Assembly: GCA_025666215.1 (NCBI GenBank)
Contig: CP102593.1
Coordinates: 4,601,001-4,665,000, forward strand
Direction: 5' to 3'
DNA: 64,000 nucleotides
From: Xanthomonas campestris pv. phormiicola
Lineage (GTDB): Bacteria > Pseudomonadota > Gammaproteobacteria > Xanthomonadales > Xanthomonadaceae
Position 1 is the stretch's first letter. Every line of letters begins with the position of its first letter. Position numbers and translations under genes: made by a program. Shown here piece after piece: positions 21,699 to 30,844 of this stretch. The notes beneath the pieces were generated by a model. That model had not been told where the DNA came from, made no database searches, and was given only the letters and a program-made list of their open reading frames with translations.

Positions 21699-23030
21699 AT
21701 GTCGCTGCCGTACGCCGTGGAACTGGGGTTGAAGGGAGTGCGCAGGCACCCGCGCACGGTGCTGCTCGCCGTGTTCACCCTCGCCCTGGGCCTGGCCTCG
21801 GTGATGACGATGCTGACCCTGCTGACGCTGCTCTCGGCCGATCCGCTGCCGGGACTGAGCCAGCAGCTGTACACCGGCTGGGTGGAGTCGCGGCAGGCGC
21901 AAAAGAGCAACGACGACATGGAACCCAACCGCCTGCCGCCGTCGCTCTGGAAGCTGGGCGATGCCAAGGCATTCATCGCTGCGCATCCGGATATGGTGCA
22001 GACCGCGCTGGCGGCGAGCTATCTGACCGTCGGCGACGAGGACGGCAAGCGGCGGCAGGGCATCTACGGGGTGATGGCGCTCGGCCCGATGCCTGCGCTG
22101 TTCGGCGTGCCGCTGCGGCACGGCCGCGCCTGGACAGCGCAGGAGGAACGTGCCGCCACGCCAGTGGCGATCATCGGCCATGCGCTGAGCCTGAAGCTGT
22201 TCGGCACCGAGAACGGCGTCGGCAAGCAGATCCGCGTGGGCAAGCACCTGTTCCGCGTCATCGGCATCAGCGACGACTGGCAGCCGCGGCCGGCGTTCTA
22301 CTTCATCCAGTCGCTGGACACGGTCTGGAACGAGACCAGGATCGAACTGTTCGTGCCGGTGCAGGCGGCGCTGGACGCGGCGGCAACGCCGCTCGTCGAG
22401 CAGCAGTGCGACGACAGCTCGCCCGGTGGCGTGCGCTTCAACGAAATCAACGTCGCGGCGTGCCGCTGGATGAACCTGTGGGCGCAGTTGCGTACGCCCG
22501 CACAGGTGAATAGCTACCGCGATGCCTTGCTCGCGTTCGCCAGCGCACGCCATGCCGCCGGCATCTACGCGCGGCCGCCACAGGCCACGCTGCACAACGT
22601 GCCGGAGTGGCTCGACGCCAATCGGGTGGTCCCGGACAACGTGCGCCTGAACTTCTGGCTGACCATCGCCCTGCTCACCCTGTGCGTGGTCAACGTGGCC
22701 GGCCTGCTGGCGGCGCGCTTTTTCAAGCGCGCCGGCGAAATCGGCATGCACCGCGTGCTCGGCGCGCCGCGCGGTGCGGTCTTCGTGCGCTGCCTGACCG
22801 AAGCCGGCCTGATCGGATTGCTTGGCGGGGTGCTCGCGTTGCCTGCGACCCTGTTCGGCCTGTGGGTAGTCCGCCTGCAGGATCAGAGCTACAGCACCCT
22901 GGCCCGCTTCCAGCCGGAATTGTTCCTGCCCTTGTTGCTGCTGGCCGTATGCACCGGGCTGCTGGTCGGGGTGATTCCTGCATGGCGCGCCGTGCAGCTG
23001 CAACCGGCCCTGCAAGTGAAGAGTCTCTGA
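21699..23030 (+). CDS. FtsX/MacB-like ABC permease, type A, copy 1
   Basis: 443 residues. One N-terminal membrane helix (TVLLAVFTLALGLASV) is followed by a roughly 250-residue periplasmic MacB-type domain, and then three C-terminal helices starting LTIALLTLCVVNVAGLLAA. It carries the type-A landmarks WLDANRVVPDNVRL before helix 2 and EIGMHRVLGAPRGAVF after it. Thirteen nucleotides separate it from the ATPase gene. It is probably one half of a heterodimer with the next gene. It is more diverged from the other two type-A copies than they are from each other. Confidence 0.88.
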   Translation: MSLPYAVELGLKGVRRHPRTVLLAVFTLALGLASVMTMLTLLTLLSADPLPGLSQQLYTGWVESRQAQKSNDDMEPNRLPPSLWKLGDAKAFIAAHPDMVQTALAASYLTVGDEDGKRRQGIYGVMALGPMPALFGVPLRHGRAWTAQEERAATPVAIIGHALSLKLFGTENGVGKQIRVGKHLFRVIGISDDWQPRPAFYFIQSLDTVWNETRIELFVPVQAALDAAATPLVEQQCDDSSPGGVRFNEINVAACRWMNLWAQLRTPAQVNSYRDALLAFASARHAAGIYARPPQATLHNVPEWLDANRVVPDNVRLNFWLTIALLTLCVVNVAGLLAARFFKRAGEIGMHRVLGAPRGAVFVRCLTEAGLIGLLGGVLALPATLFGLWVVRLQDQSYSTLARFQPELFLPLLLLAVCTGLLVGVIPAWRAVQLQPALQVKSL

Positions 23031-23040
23031 GAGGGCCCTG

Positions 23041-24279
23041 ATGACGCCGCTTCGCCCCTATCTCGCCCCTCTGCACCGACAGCGACTGATGCCGCTGCTG
23101 GTGGTCGCACAGACCGCGCTGGCCTGCGCCATCCTGACCAACGTACTGTTCCTGCTATGGCAGAAGCTGGGGCCGATGCTGGTCCCCGATGGATTGCCGC
23201 GCAACGAGCTGGTCCTGGTCGACCAACTGGTCAGCAACAAGGGAAGCTGGAACGCCGCGCAGGTACGCGCCGGCACCGAAGCGTTGCGCGCGATCCCCGG
23301 CGTCAAGGCGGTCTCGCCGACGATCGGCCTGCCGATGAGTTCCACGCTGACGATGACCGGGCGCGTCACCGGTCCGGAAGCGACCGAAACAGTGAGCCTG
23401 TTCACCGGCGACACGCTGCTCGATGCGCTCGGCCTGCAGCTGAGCAGCGGCCGCGACTTCAGTGCGGAGGAACGCAAGGACATCGATCTGGGCGCACCCG
23501 ACGTGCCCGGCCAGACCGAAGCGGTCATCATCACCGACGCGTTGGCGCGGCACATGTTCGGCAACCGGCCAGCACTGGGCGGCGTGCTGACCGGCAAGGA
23601 CCCGCAGGACCCCGCGCGCTTCGTCGTGGTCGGGACGGTCAGGCACCTGCTGCGCTACCAGATCGACGAACTGGACGACGGCAAGGCCGAGTTCTCGATG
23701 GTGACGGCCGGCCAGGTGACCGGCGTGCCGATCCTGACCTACGCGGTCCGGGCCACGCCCGAGCAGCGCCAGGCGGTGATCGCGCAGATCCCGCAGCGGC
23801 TCAAGCGCATCCTCGGCAACGGCATGATGGAAGGCATCGACATGCGCGTGAGCGACTACGAGTCGCAGCGCGACACGCGGCTCAAGCCGCGTCGGGCGGC
23901 CATCTGGCTGTTCGGCACGGTGAGCGCCGTGGTCGCGACGATCACCCTGATCGGCATCGCCAGCCTCAGCGGCTTCTGGATCCAGCAGCGCACCCGCCAG
24001 ATCGGCATCCGCCGCGCGCTCGGCGCCACGCGCGGCCAGGTCCTGCGTCATTTCCAGGTCGAGAACCTGCTGGTCACCGGCAGCGGCATCGCGCTGGGCA
24101 TGCCGCTGGCCTACGCCGCCAACCTGTGGCTGCTGCAGCACTACGAGTTGCCGCGACTGCCGGCCGTCTACCTGCCGATCGGGCTGGTCGCCCTGTTGCT
24201 GCTTGGCCAGCTCGCCGTCCTCGCGCCGGCGCGACGCGCCGCTTCGATCCCACCCGCCATCGCCACCCGCAGCGCCTGA
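23041..24279 (+). CDS. FtsX/MacB-like ABC permease, type B, copy 1
   Basis: 412 residues with the same four-helix-plus-periplasmic-domain plan. Type-B landmarks are IASLSGFWIQQRTRQIGIRR followed by ALGATRGQVLRHFQ, and the ending ARRAASIPPAIATRSA. It starts ten bases after the type-A copy 1 stop. The A/B pair would form the membrane channel driven by the shared ATPase. The substrate is unknown; related systems handle peptides, lipopeptides or lipoproteins. Confidence 0.88.
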   Translation: MTPLRPYLAPLHRQRLMPLLVVAQTALACAILTNVLFLLWQKLGPMLVPDGLPRNELVLVDQLVSNKGSWNAAQVRAGTEALRAIPGVKAVSPTIGLPMSSTLTMTGRVTGPEATETVSLFTGDTLLDALGLQLSSGRDFSAEERKDIDLGAPDVPGQTEAVIITDALARHMFGNRPALGGVLTGKDPQDPARFVVVGTVRHLLRYQIDELDDGKAEFSMVTAGQVTGVPILTYAVRATPEQRQAVIAQIPQRLKRILGNGMMEGIDMRVSDYESQRDTRLKPRRAAIWLFGTVSAVVATITLIGIASLSGFWIQQRTRQIGIRRALGATRGQVLRHFQVENLLVTGSGIALGMPLAYAANLWLLQHYELPRLPAVYLPIGLVALLLLGQLAVLAPARRAASIPPAIATRSA

Positions 24280-24292
24280 CCCGGAGCCACCC

Positions 24293-25591
24293 ATGTTCGG
24301 CTATTACTTCCGCCTCGCCTTGCGCAGCTTCCGCCGCAACAAGGTGCTCACCGCGCTGATGGTGCTGGCCATCGCGCTGGGCATCGGCGCCAGCATGACC
24401 ACGCTGACCGTGTTCTACGTGCTCTCGGGCGATCCGATCCCGCACAAGAGCGACCGGCTGTTCTACGTGCAGGTGGACGCGCAGCCGAAGGCCGGCTTCC
24501 AGCCCGGCGAGGAGCCGGATTTCCAGAACACGCGCTACGACGCCGAAGCGCTGCTGCGCGAGAAGCGGGCCAAGCGGCAGGCGTTGATGACCGGCGGATC
24601 GGTGGCGGTGGAACCGCTCAAGAGCGGGCTGAAACCGTTCAAGTCGGAAGTGCGCTTCACCTCGGCGGACTTCTTCCCGATGTTCGACACGCCGTTCCTG
24701 TACGGCCATGGCTGGACCGGCACCGAAGACGAGCGCCACGAGCGCGTGGCGGTCATCAGCAAGAAGCTCAACGAAAAGCTGTACGACGGCGCCGACAGCG
24801 TCGGCCGCGAACTGCGCATGGACCAGCACACGTTCCGCATCGTCGGCGTGCTGGATACGTGGGAACCCAATCCACGCTTCTACGACATCACCAACACCTA
24901 CGGCTCGGACGAGCAGGCCTACCTGCCGTTCTCGGTGGCGATGGACCTGAAGATGGACCGCAACGGCAGCATGAACTGCTTCGGCGACAGCAATGGCGAG
25001 CCGACCGGACTCAACGCCCCCTGCACCTGGGTCCAGTATTGGGCGGAACTGGAGAGTCCGGCGCAGGTCGCCGACTACAAGGCCTACCTCGAGAACTACT
25101 CCAACCAGCAGCGCGCCGCCGGCCGCTTCCAGCGTCCGAACAACGTGCGCCTGCGCAACGTGATGCAGTGGCTGGACCACAACGAAGTGGTGCCGGGCGA
25201 CGTGCGCCTGCAGCTGTGGCTGGCGATGGGCTTCCTGCTGGTGTGCCTGCTCAACACCGTCGGCCTGCTGCTGGCCAAGTTTCTGCGCCGCAGCAGCGAG
25301 ATCGGCGTGCGCCGCGCGCTGGGCGCCTCGCGCCGCGCGATCTTCGCGCAGTGCCTGGTGGAGGCCGGCACCATCGGCCTGGCCGGCGGCATCGCCGGTC
25401 TCGGCCTGGCCGTGCTCGGGCTGTGGGCGGTCCGCCAGCAGCCCTCCGGCTACGCCAAGCTGGCCCACCTGGATCCCACGATGCTGCTGCTGACCTTCGC
25501 CCTGGCCCTGGTCGCCAGCCTGCTGGCGGGCCTGCTGCCGTCCTGGCGCGCGATCCAGGTCGCACCGGCGCTGCAGCTCAAATCCTCCTGA
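24293..25591 (+). CDS. FtsX/MacB-like ABC permease, type A, copy 2
   Basis: 432 residues starting MFGYYFRLALRSFRRNK, with first helix VLTALMVLAIALGIGASM. The periplasmic domain ends in WLDHNEVVPGDVRL, and the cytoplasmic coupling helix reads EIGVRRALGASRRAIFAQ. GGAG precedes the ATG chosen. It is closely related to copy 3 at 26932, sharing the MFGYY start and long runs of identical residues, so the A/B pair has been duplicated in tandem. Confidence 0.88.
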   Translation: MFGYYFRLALRSFRRNKVLTALMVLAIALGIGASMTTLTVFYVLSGDPIPHKSDRLFYVQVDAQPKAGFQPGEEPDFQNTRYDAEALLREKRAKRQALMTGGSVAVEPLKSGLKPFKSEVRFTSADFFPMFDTPFLYGHGWTGTEDERHERVAVISKKLNEKLYDGADSVGRELRMDQHTFRIVGVLDTWEPNPRFYDITNTYGSDEQAYLPFSVAMDLKMDRNGSMNCFGDSNGEPTGLNAPCTWVQYWAELESPAQVADYKAYLENYSNQQRAAGRFQRPNNVRLRNVMQWLDHNEVVPGDVRLQLWLAMGFLLVCLLNTVGLLLAKFLRRSSEIGVRRALGASRRAIFAQCLVEAGTIGLAGGIAGLGLAVLGLWAVRQQPSGYAKLAHLDPTMLLLTFALALVASLLAGLLPSWRAIQVAPALQLKSS

Positions 25592-25655
25592 CCACGACGC
25601 CCGCCGCGACGCGGCAGGCAGACCGCCAACGAAGGTCCCTCACAAGGTTACCGCC

Positions 25656-26882
25656 ATGGACATCCGCCCCATCCTCTCCACCCTGCGCCGGCACAAGACC
25701 GCCGCCGCGCTGATCGTGCTCGAGATCGCGCTGGCCTGCGCGATCGTGTGCAACGCGCTGTTCCTGATCGGCAACCGCATCGAGACCCTGCACCGGCCCA
25801 GCGGCATCGCCGAATCGGAACTGGTGACGATCTCGCTGGGCGGCATCGGCCAGCAGGTCAATGCCGCCGCGCGCACCCGCGAGGACCTGGCCGCGTTGCG
25901 CGCGGTGCCGGGCGTGCGCAGCGCGACCGTGCTCAACCAGGTGCCGTTCGTGCACTACTCCTGGAACACCAGCCTGTCGCTGACTCCGGACCAGGAGCGA
26001 CCCACCCTCAATGCGGCGCAGTACATGGCCGAGGAAGGCACGCTGCAGACCCTGGGCCTGCGGATGGCGGCCGGGCGCGACTTCACGCCCGACGAATACC
26101 TGGATCTGGAAACCGCGCAAACCGACAAGGAAGTGCAGAAAAAAGGCACCGCCATCATTCTCAATCGCGCCACAGCGGAAAAGATGTTCCCCGGGCAGAA
26201 CGCCCTCGGGAAGACCGTCTATACCGGGCCGGTGGCCGCACGCGTGGTCGGCATCGTCGAGACGCTGGCGCGGCCGACCGCGAGCAGCGGCCTGGCCGAG
26301 ATCGACTACGCGATGCTGCTGCCGCTGCGCCTGAGCTACACCGACGGCCTGTACGTGCTGCGGGTCACCGACCCGGCGCGGCGCCAGGAAGTGCTCGCCG
26401 CCGCGACCGCGGCGCTGATGAAGGTGGACAACAGCCGGCTGGTGCTCAAGCAGCAGACCTACGCCGAGATCCGCGACGCCTACTTCCAGGGCGACCGCGC
26501 GATGGTGTGGCTGCTCGGCGCGGTGTGCATCGCGTTGCTGATCGTGACCGCGCTGGGCATCGTCGGCCTGGCCAGTTTCTGGGTGCAGCAGCGCACCAAG
26601 CAGATCGGCATCCGCCGCGCGCTCGGCGCCACCCGCGGGCAGATCCTGCGCTACTTCCAGACCGAGAACTTCCTGCTGGCCAGCACCGGCATCGTGCTCG
26701 GCATGCTGCTGGCCTACGCGATCAACCAGTGGCTGATGGGCAAGTACGAGTTGCCGCGATTGCCGCTGTACTACCTGCCGTTCGGCGCGGTCACGCTGTG
26801 GCTGCTCGGCCAGATCGCGGTGTTCGCGCCGGCGCGCCGCGCCGCGGCGGTACCGCCGGCCGTGGCCACGCGCAGCGCTTGA
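25656..26882 (+). CDS. FtsX/MacB-like ABC permease, type B, copy 2
   Basis: 408 residues beginning MDIRPILSTLRRHKTAAALI. Helix one (ALIVLEIALACAIVCNALFLI) is followed by the periplasmic domain, then GLASFWVQQRTKQIGIRR and ALGATRGQILRYFQTENFLL, and the end PPAVATRSA. Sixty-four nucleotides separate it from the preceding permease. Nearly the same start and end are found in copy 3, and DNA over the coupling-helix region is almost identical between them. Confidence 0.88.
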   Translation: MDIRPILSTLRRHKTAAALIVLEIALACAIVCNALFLIGNRIETLHRPSGIAESELVTISLGGIGQQVNAAARTREDLAALRAVPGVRSATVLNQVPFVHYSWNTSLSLTPDQERPTLNAAQYMAEEGTLQTLGLRMAAGRDFTPDEYLDLETAQTDKEVQKKGTAIILNRATAEKMFPGQNALGKTVYTGPVAARVVGIVETLARPTASSGLAEIDYAMLLPLRLSYTDGLYVLRVTDPARRQEVLAAATAALMKVDNSRLVLKQQTYAEIRDAYFQGDRAMVWLLGAVCIALLIVTALGIVGLASFWVQQRTKQIGIRRALGATRGQILRYFQTENFLLASTGIVLGMLLAYAINQWLMGKYELPRLPLYYLPFGAVTLWLLGQIAVFAPARRAAAVPPAVATRSA

Positions 26883-26931
26883 AGCGTCCCCTTGGCCGGC
26901 GTCAAGCCGGCCCTTTTTCCCAGGACTCCCG

Positions 26932-28233
26932 ATGTTCGGCTACTACTGCAAACTGGCATTGCACAGCTTCGGCCGCAACCGGCTGCTGACTGCGCTGATG
27001 GTGCTCGCCATCGCCGTGGGTATCGGCGCGTCGATGACCACGCTGACCGTGTTCCACGTGCTGGCCGCCGACCCGATCCCGGGCAAGAGCCGGCAGCTGT
27101 TCTATGTGGAAATGAATGTCTATCCGGACGACAAGTACGAACCCGCCGGCGAAGAGCCGCTGCAACTGACCCGCCGCGATGCCGAGGCGCTGTTGCGCGA
27201 CAAGCGCGGCGACCGCCAGGCGATGATGTCCGCCGGCGGCGTCACCGTGGTGCCGGCGCGCGCGGAGCAGACTCCGTTTTCCGTGGAGGCGCGCTACACC
27301 AGCGCCGATTTCTTCCCGATGTTCGCCGTGCCGATGCGCTACGGCCATGCCTGGACCGCCGAGGACGATGGCCGGCGCGCGCGGATCGCGGTGATTTCGC
27401 GGCATCTGAACGAGCAGGTGTTCGGCGACATCGACAGCGTCGGCAAGGACCTGCAGATCGGCGATACGGTGCTGCGCATCGTCGGGGTGACCGACGACTG
27501 GAGCATGAACCCGCGTTTCTACGACATGACCAACGAGACCTACGCCGACAGCGAGGACGTGTTCGTTCCGTTCTCCACCTCGCGCGATCTGGAACTCGGC
27601 AGCAGGGGCACGATGGATTGTTGGGGCGACAGTCCGAACGGTCCGAACGGCGAGAACGCCCCCTGCGTGTGGATCCAGTATTGGGTCGAACTGGGCGATG
27701 CCGGCAAGCAGGCCGCTTACCGCGACTATCTCGACAGCTACGCGCGCCAGCAGCACGATGCCGGCCGTTTCAGCCACCCGGCGGACGCGCGCCTGAGCGA
27801 CGTGATGACCTGGCTGGACCGCAATCATGCGGTGCCTGCCGACGTGCGCCTGCAACTGTGGCTGGCGCTGGTGTTCCTGGGCATCTGCCTGCTCAACACC
27901 GTCGGCCTGATGCTGGCCAAGTTCATGCGCCATGGCGGCGAAATCGGCGTGCGCCGCGCGCTGGGCGCGTCGCGGCGGGCGATCTTCGCCCAGCACCTGG
28001 TGGAGGCCGGGATGATCGGCGCGGCCGGTGGAACGCTCGGCCTGCTGTTCGCCTGGATCGGCCTGTGGCTGGTGCGGCGGCAACCGGCCGACTATGCCGG
28101 GCTGGCGCATATGGACGGCAGCATGCTGCTGGTCACCCTGGTGCTGGCGTTGGTCAGCAGTCTGCTGGCCGGCGCGCTGCCGGCGTGGCAGGCCATGCGC
28201 GTACAGACCGCGCTGCAACTCAAGTCGCAATGA
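26932..28233 (+). CDS. FtsX/MacB-like ABC permease, type A, copy 3
   Basis: 433 residues, start MFGYYCKLALHSFGRNR, with the same first helix as copy 2. Landmarks WLDRNHAVPADVRL and EIGVRRALGASRRAIFAQ are present. The periplasmic domain differs from copy 2 most in its first third (residues about 55-120), the part likely to face substrate or adaptor. It ends LQTALQLKSQ-like (VQTALQLKSQ), matching the other type-A copies. Confidence 0.88.
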   Translation: MFGYYCKLALHSFGRNRLLTALMVLAIAVGIGASMTTLTVFHVLAADPIPGKSRQLFYVEMNVYPDDKYEPAGEEPLQLTRRDAEALLRDKRGDRQAMMSAGGVTVVPARAEQTPFSVEARYTSADFFPMFAVPMRYGHAWTAEDDGRRARIAVISRHLNEQVFGDIDSVGKDLQIGDTVLRIVGVTDDWSMNPRFYDMTNETYADSEDVFVPFSTSRDLELGSRGTMDCWGDSPNGPNGENAPCVWIQYWVELGDAGKQAAYRDYLDSYARQQHDAGRFSHPADARLSDVMTWLDRNHAVPADVRLQLWLALVFLGICLLNTVGLMLAKFMRHGGEIGVRRALGASRRAIFAQHLVEAGMIGAAGGTLGLLFAWIGLWLVRRQPADYAGLAHMDGSMLLVTLVLALVSSLLAGALPAWQAMRVQTALQLKSQ

Positions 28234-28270
28234 CGCGCCGCGCGTCCTCATTCCCCCCAGGAACAATCCC

Positions 28271-29497
28271 GTGCATATCCGCCCCATTCTCTCCAGCCTG
28301 CGCAAGCACAGGATCGCCGCACTGCTCATCGTGCTGGAGATCGCCTTCAGCTGCGCGGTGGTGTGCAATGCGCTGTTCCTGATCGACCAGCGCCTGGAAC
28401 GCATGCAGCGCCCCAGCGGCGCGGCCGAGCAGCAGATCGTGCAAGTGCGCATCCGCAGCGTGGCCAGGAACGAAGACAGCGCCGCGCTGACCCGCGAGGA
28501 TCTGGATGCGCTGCGCCGGATCCCCGGCGTGAGCAAGGCCAGTGCGATCAACCAGCCGCTGTTCGGAACGACGGTCACGTTCAGCGGCATTTCGCTCAGC
28601 GCCGACCAGCAGCGCAGCACGATGCGCGCGACCAACTACATGGGCGACATGCAGTTGCTGGACACGCTGGGACTGACCCTGATCGCCGGCCGCCGTTTCC
28701 ACCCCGACGAGTTCCTCGACTATGCGCGGCTGCAGGATCCCAACGACACCGGCACGCTGCCGTCGGTGATCGTGAGCCAGGCACTGGCGCAACGCCTGTT
28801 CCCGGACGGCACCGCGCTGGGCCGCACCATCCATGTGTTCGGCGAGCACCGCATCGTGGGCATCGTGCAGCGCCTGGTGCAGCCGCGCGACTTCGGTACG
28901 CCGGCCGACTACCAGGACGCGATGCTGCTCCCGGTCAACATGCCCTATACCAGCGGCACCTACCTGCTGCGGGTGAACGATCCGGCGCAGCGCGAAGCGG
29001 TGCTGCAGCAGGCGCGCAGGGTGCTGTTGGCGCACGGGCCCAGGCGCATGATCCAGGACAAGGGCACCATGACCGCGGAGCAGGCGCGCTCGCACTACTA
29101 CCGCAACGACCGCGCGATGGCCTGGCTGCTGGTCGCGGTGTGCGCGATGCTGCTGCTGATCACCGCGCTGGGCATCGTCGGCCTGGCCAGCTTCTGGGTG
29201 CAGCAGCGCACCAAGCAGATCGGCGTGCGCCGCGCGCTCGGCGCCACGCGCAGCCAGGTGCTGCGCTATTTCCAGCTGGAGAACTTCCTGCTCGCCAGCG
29301 CCGGGATCGGCCTGGGCATGCTGCTGGCCTACGCCGCCAACCTGTACCTGATGAGCGCCTACGAACTGCCGCGGCTGCCGCTGTGGTACCTGCCGGTCGG
29401 CGCGCTGGCGCTGTGGCTGCTCGGCCAGCTCGCGGTGCTCGGGCCGGCACGCCGCGCCACCCGCGTGCCGCCCGCGGTCGCCACGCGCAGCGCCTGA
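28271..29497 (+). CDS. FtsX/MacB-like ABC permease, type B, copy 3 (GTG start)
   Basis: 408 residues if started at the GTG at 28271, which has AGGA eight bases upstream and gives VHIRPILSSLRKHRIAALLI, matching the start and exact length of copy 2. No ATG fits as well. Landmarks GLASFWVQQRTKQIGVRR and ALGATRSQVLRYFQLENFLL are present, and it ends PPAVATRSA. It completes the third A/B pair. Confidence 0.87.
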   Translation: MHIRPILSSLRKHRIAALLIVLEIAFSCAVVCNALFLIDQRLERMQRPSGAAEQQIVQVRIRSVARNEDSAALTREDLDALRRIPGVSKASAINQPLFGTTVTFSGISLSADQQRSTMRATNYMGDMQLLDTLGLTLIAGRRFHPDEFLDYARLQDPNDTGTLPSVIVSQALAQRLFPDGTALGRTIHVFGEHRIVGIVQRLVQPRDFGTPADYQDAMLLPVNMPYTSGTYLLRVNDPAQREAVLQQARRVLLAHGPRRMIQDKGTMTAEQARSHYYRNDRAMAWLLVAVCAMLLLITALGIVGLASFWVQQRTKQIGVRRALGATRSQVLRYFQLENFLLASAGIGLGMLLAYAANLYLMSAYELPRLPLWYLPVGALALWLLGQLAVLGPARRATRVPPAVATRSA

Positions 29498-29514
29498 GCG
29501 AATCGCTTCGGATC

Positions 29515-30687
29515 ATGGATCGATTGCTGATCTCGCCGTACAGGCACCCGCTGCTGGCGATGCTGATCGTGCTGCAGATGGCGCTCGGCTATCCGGTGCT
29601 GCTCGCCATGGGCACGCTGGCGTCGCAGGCGCATGCGCGGATGCACGCCTCCAGCGGCATCGACGACGATGCGCATCTGCTGACGCTGCGCCTCAACGGC
29701 CGCGTGTCCGGGACGGAAGCGCAGCGCGAGGCGGCGGCATTGCGCGCGATCCCCGGCGTCCTGCACGTGGCGGCGATCAATCAGCTGCCGTTCGGACCCG
29801 AGCACTGGAGCACGCTGATGGGACCGCGCGCCGACGGCGCCGGCGGACAGTTCCGCGTGACCACCTACCTCGGCGGTCCCGGACTGCTGGCGGCGCTGGG
29901 CCTGCGCCTGCAGCGCGGCCGCGATTTCGCCAGCGACGAGTACCGCGACCTCCCCTCGCCCACCGCGCTGGACCTGGCGCAGCGGGTGATCCTGACCCAG
30001 TCGTTGGCAGCGAGGCTGTTCCCCGGCCGCGACGCGGTGGGGCAGGCGGTGTATCTGGGCGGCCGGCCGCCCGCGCAGGTGGTCGGCATCGTCGAGCGGC
30101 TGCGCGCGCCTGGCACCGGCGACGAGGACGGCGCCATCCTGGCGCTGCGCTTGCGCGACGACGGCGACGCGCTGTATGTGCTGCGCATCGCGCACGGCGA
30201 TCCGACGCAGCTCCGCGCGCGCCTGGGGGCGGATGCGCAGCGGATCGCGGCGGGGCGGATGCACGAGCTGGGCAGCGCCGGCGAACTGCGCTCGCAGCAA
30301 CGGCGCCTGCATCGCCAGCGGCTGATGCTGCTGGCGGCAGGTGCGGCGCTGTGGCTGCTCGCCACGACCGCGACGGTCTACGCCATCAGCGAGCTGATGG
30401 TGCGCCAGCGTTACCGGCAGATCGCGCTGCGTCGCGCGCTGGGCGCGCGTGCGGCGCAAGTCCGCCGGCAACTGCATCAGGAAAACCTGCTGCTCTGCGG
30501 CCTGGGCGTCGCCATCGGCGCGGGCGTCGCCGCGCTGTTGCGCCGGGTCCTGCCGGAGGCCGCAGCGCTGTCGCCGCCGCCGCTGTCCGCCCTGGTCGTC
30601 GCCTTGCTGTTGCTCGCGGCCGGCTGGCTGGCGATGCGCGGACCGGCCGTTCGCGCGGCGCGGCTGTCGCCTGCGGCGTATCGCTGA
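29515..30687 (+). CDS. FtsX-like ABC permease, orphan and divergent
   Basis: 390 residues with type-B organisation: one N-terminal helix (LLAMLIVLQMALGYPVLLA), a periplasmic domain, and three C-terminal helices starting LLAAGAALWLLATTATVYAI. The coupling motif is altered to MVRQRYRQIALRRALGARAA, and the usual PPAVATRSA ending is replaced by ARLSPAAYR. It has no type-A partner and a weak ribosome-binding site. It lies directly before the two-component genes, so it may serve in sensing rather than export. That is speculative. Confidence 0.82.
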   Translation: MDRLLISPYRHPLLAMLIVLQMALGYPVLLAMGTLASQAHARMHASSGIDDDAHLLTLRLNGRVSGTEAQREAAALRAIPGVLHVAAINQLPFGPEHWSTLMGPRADGAGGQFRVTTYLGGPGLLAALGLRLQRGRDFASDEYRDLPSPTALDLAQRVILTQSLAARLFPGRDAVGQAVYLGGRPPAQVVGIVERLRAPGTGDEDGAILALRLRDDGDALYVLRIAHGDPTQLRARLGADAQRIAAGRMHELGSAGELRSQQRRLHRQRLMLLAAGAALWLLATTATVYAISELMVRQRYRQIALRRALGARAAQVRRQLHQENLLLCGLGVAIGAGVAALLRRVLPEAAALSPPPLSALVVALLLLAAGWLAMRGPAVRAARLSPAAYR

Positions 30688-30844
30688 TGCGCATGCGCGT
30701 GGTTGCCATATCGCGCGGGCCCGCGATGGCATCGGTCGCACGCCGGCGGCGGCTGGCGCACACGACAAGCCACACCGGGGCTGCGATGATGCCGCTGCGT
30801 CCGGCATTCACCCGTTCCGCCCAAGCCATCCGACAAGGTTCCCG

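Noticed and set aside
30690..30844. Second sigma-54 promoter before the response regulator (TGGCATCGGTCGCA)
   Set aside because: The GG-to-GC spacing is two bases short of the required ten-base interval, and no palindromic upstream sites are present.
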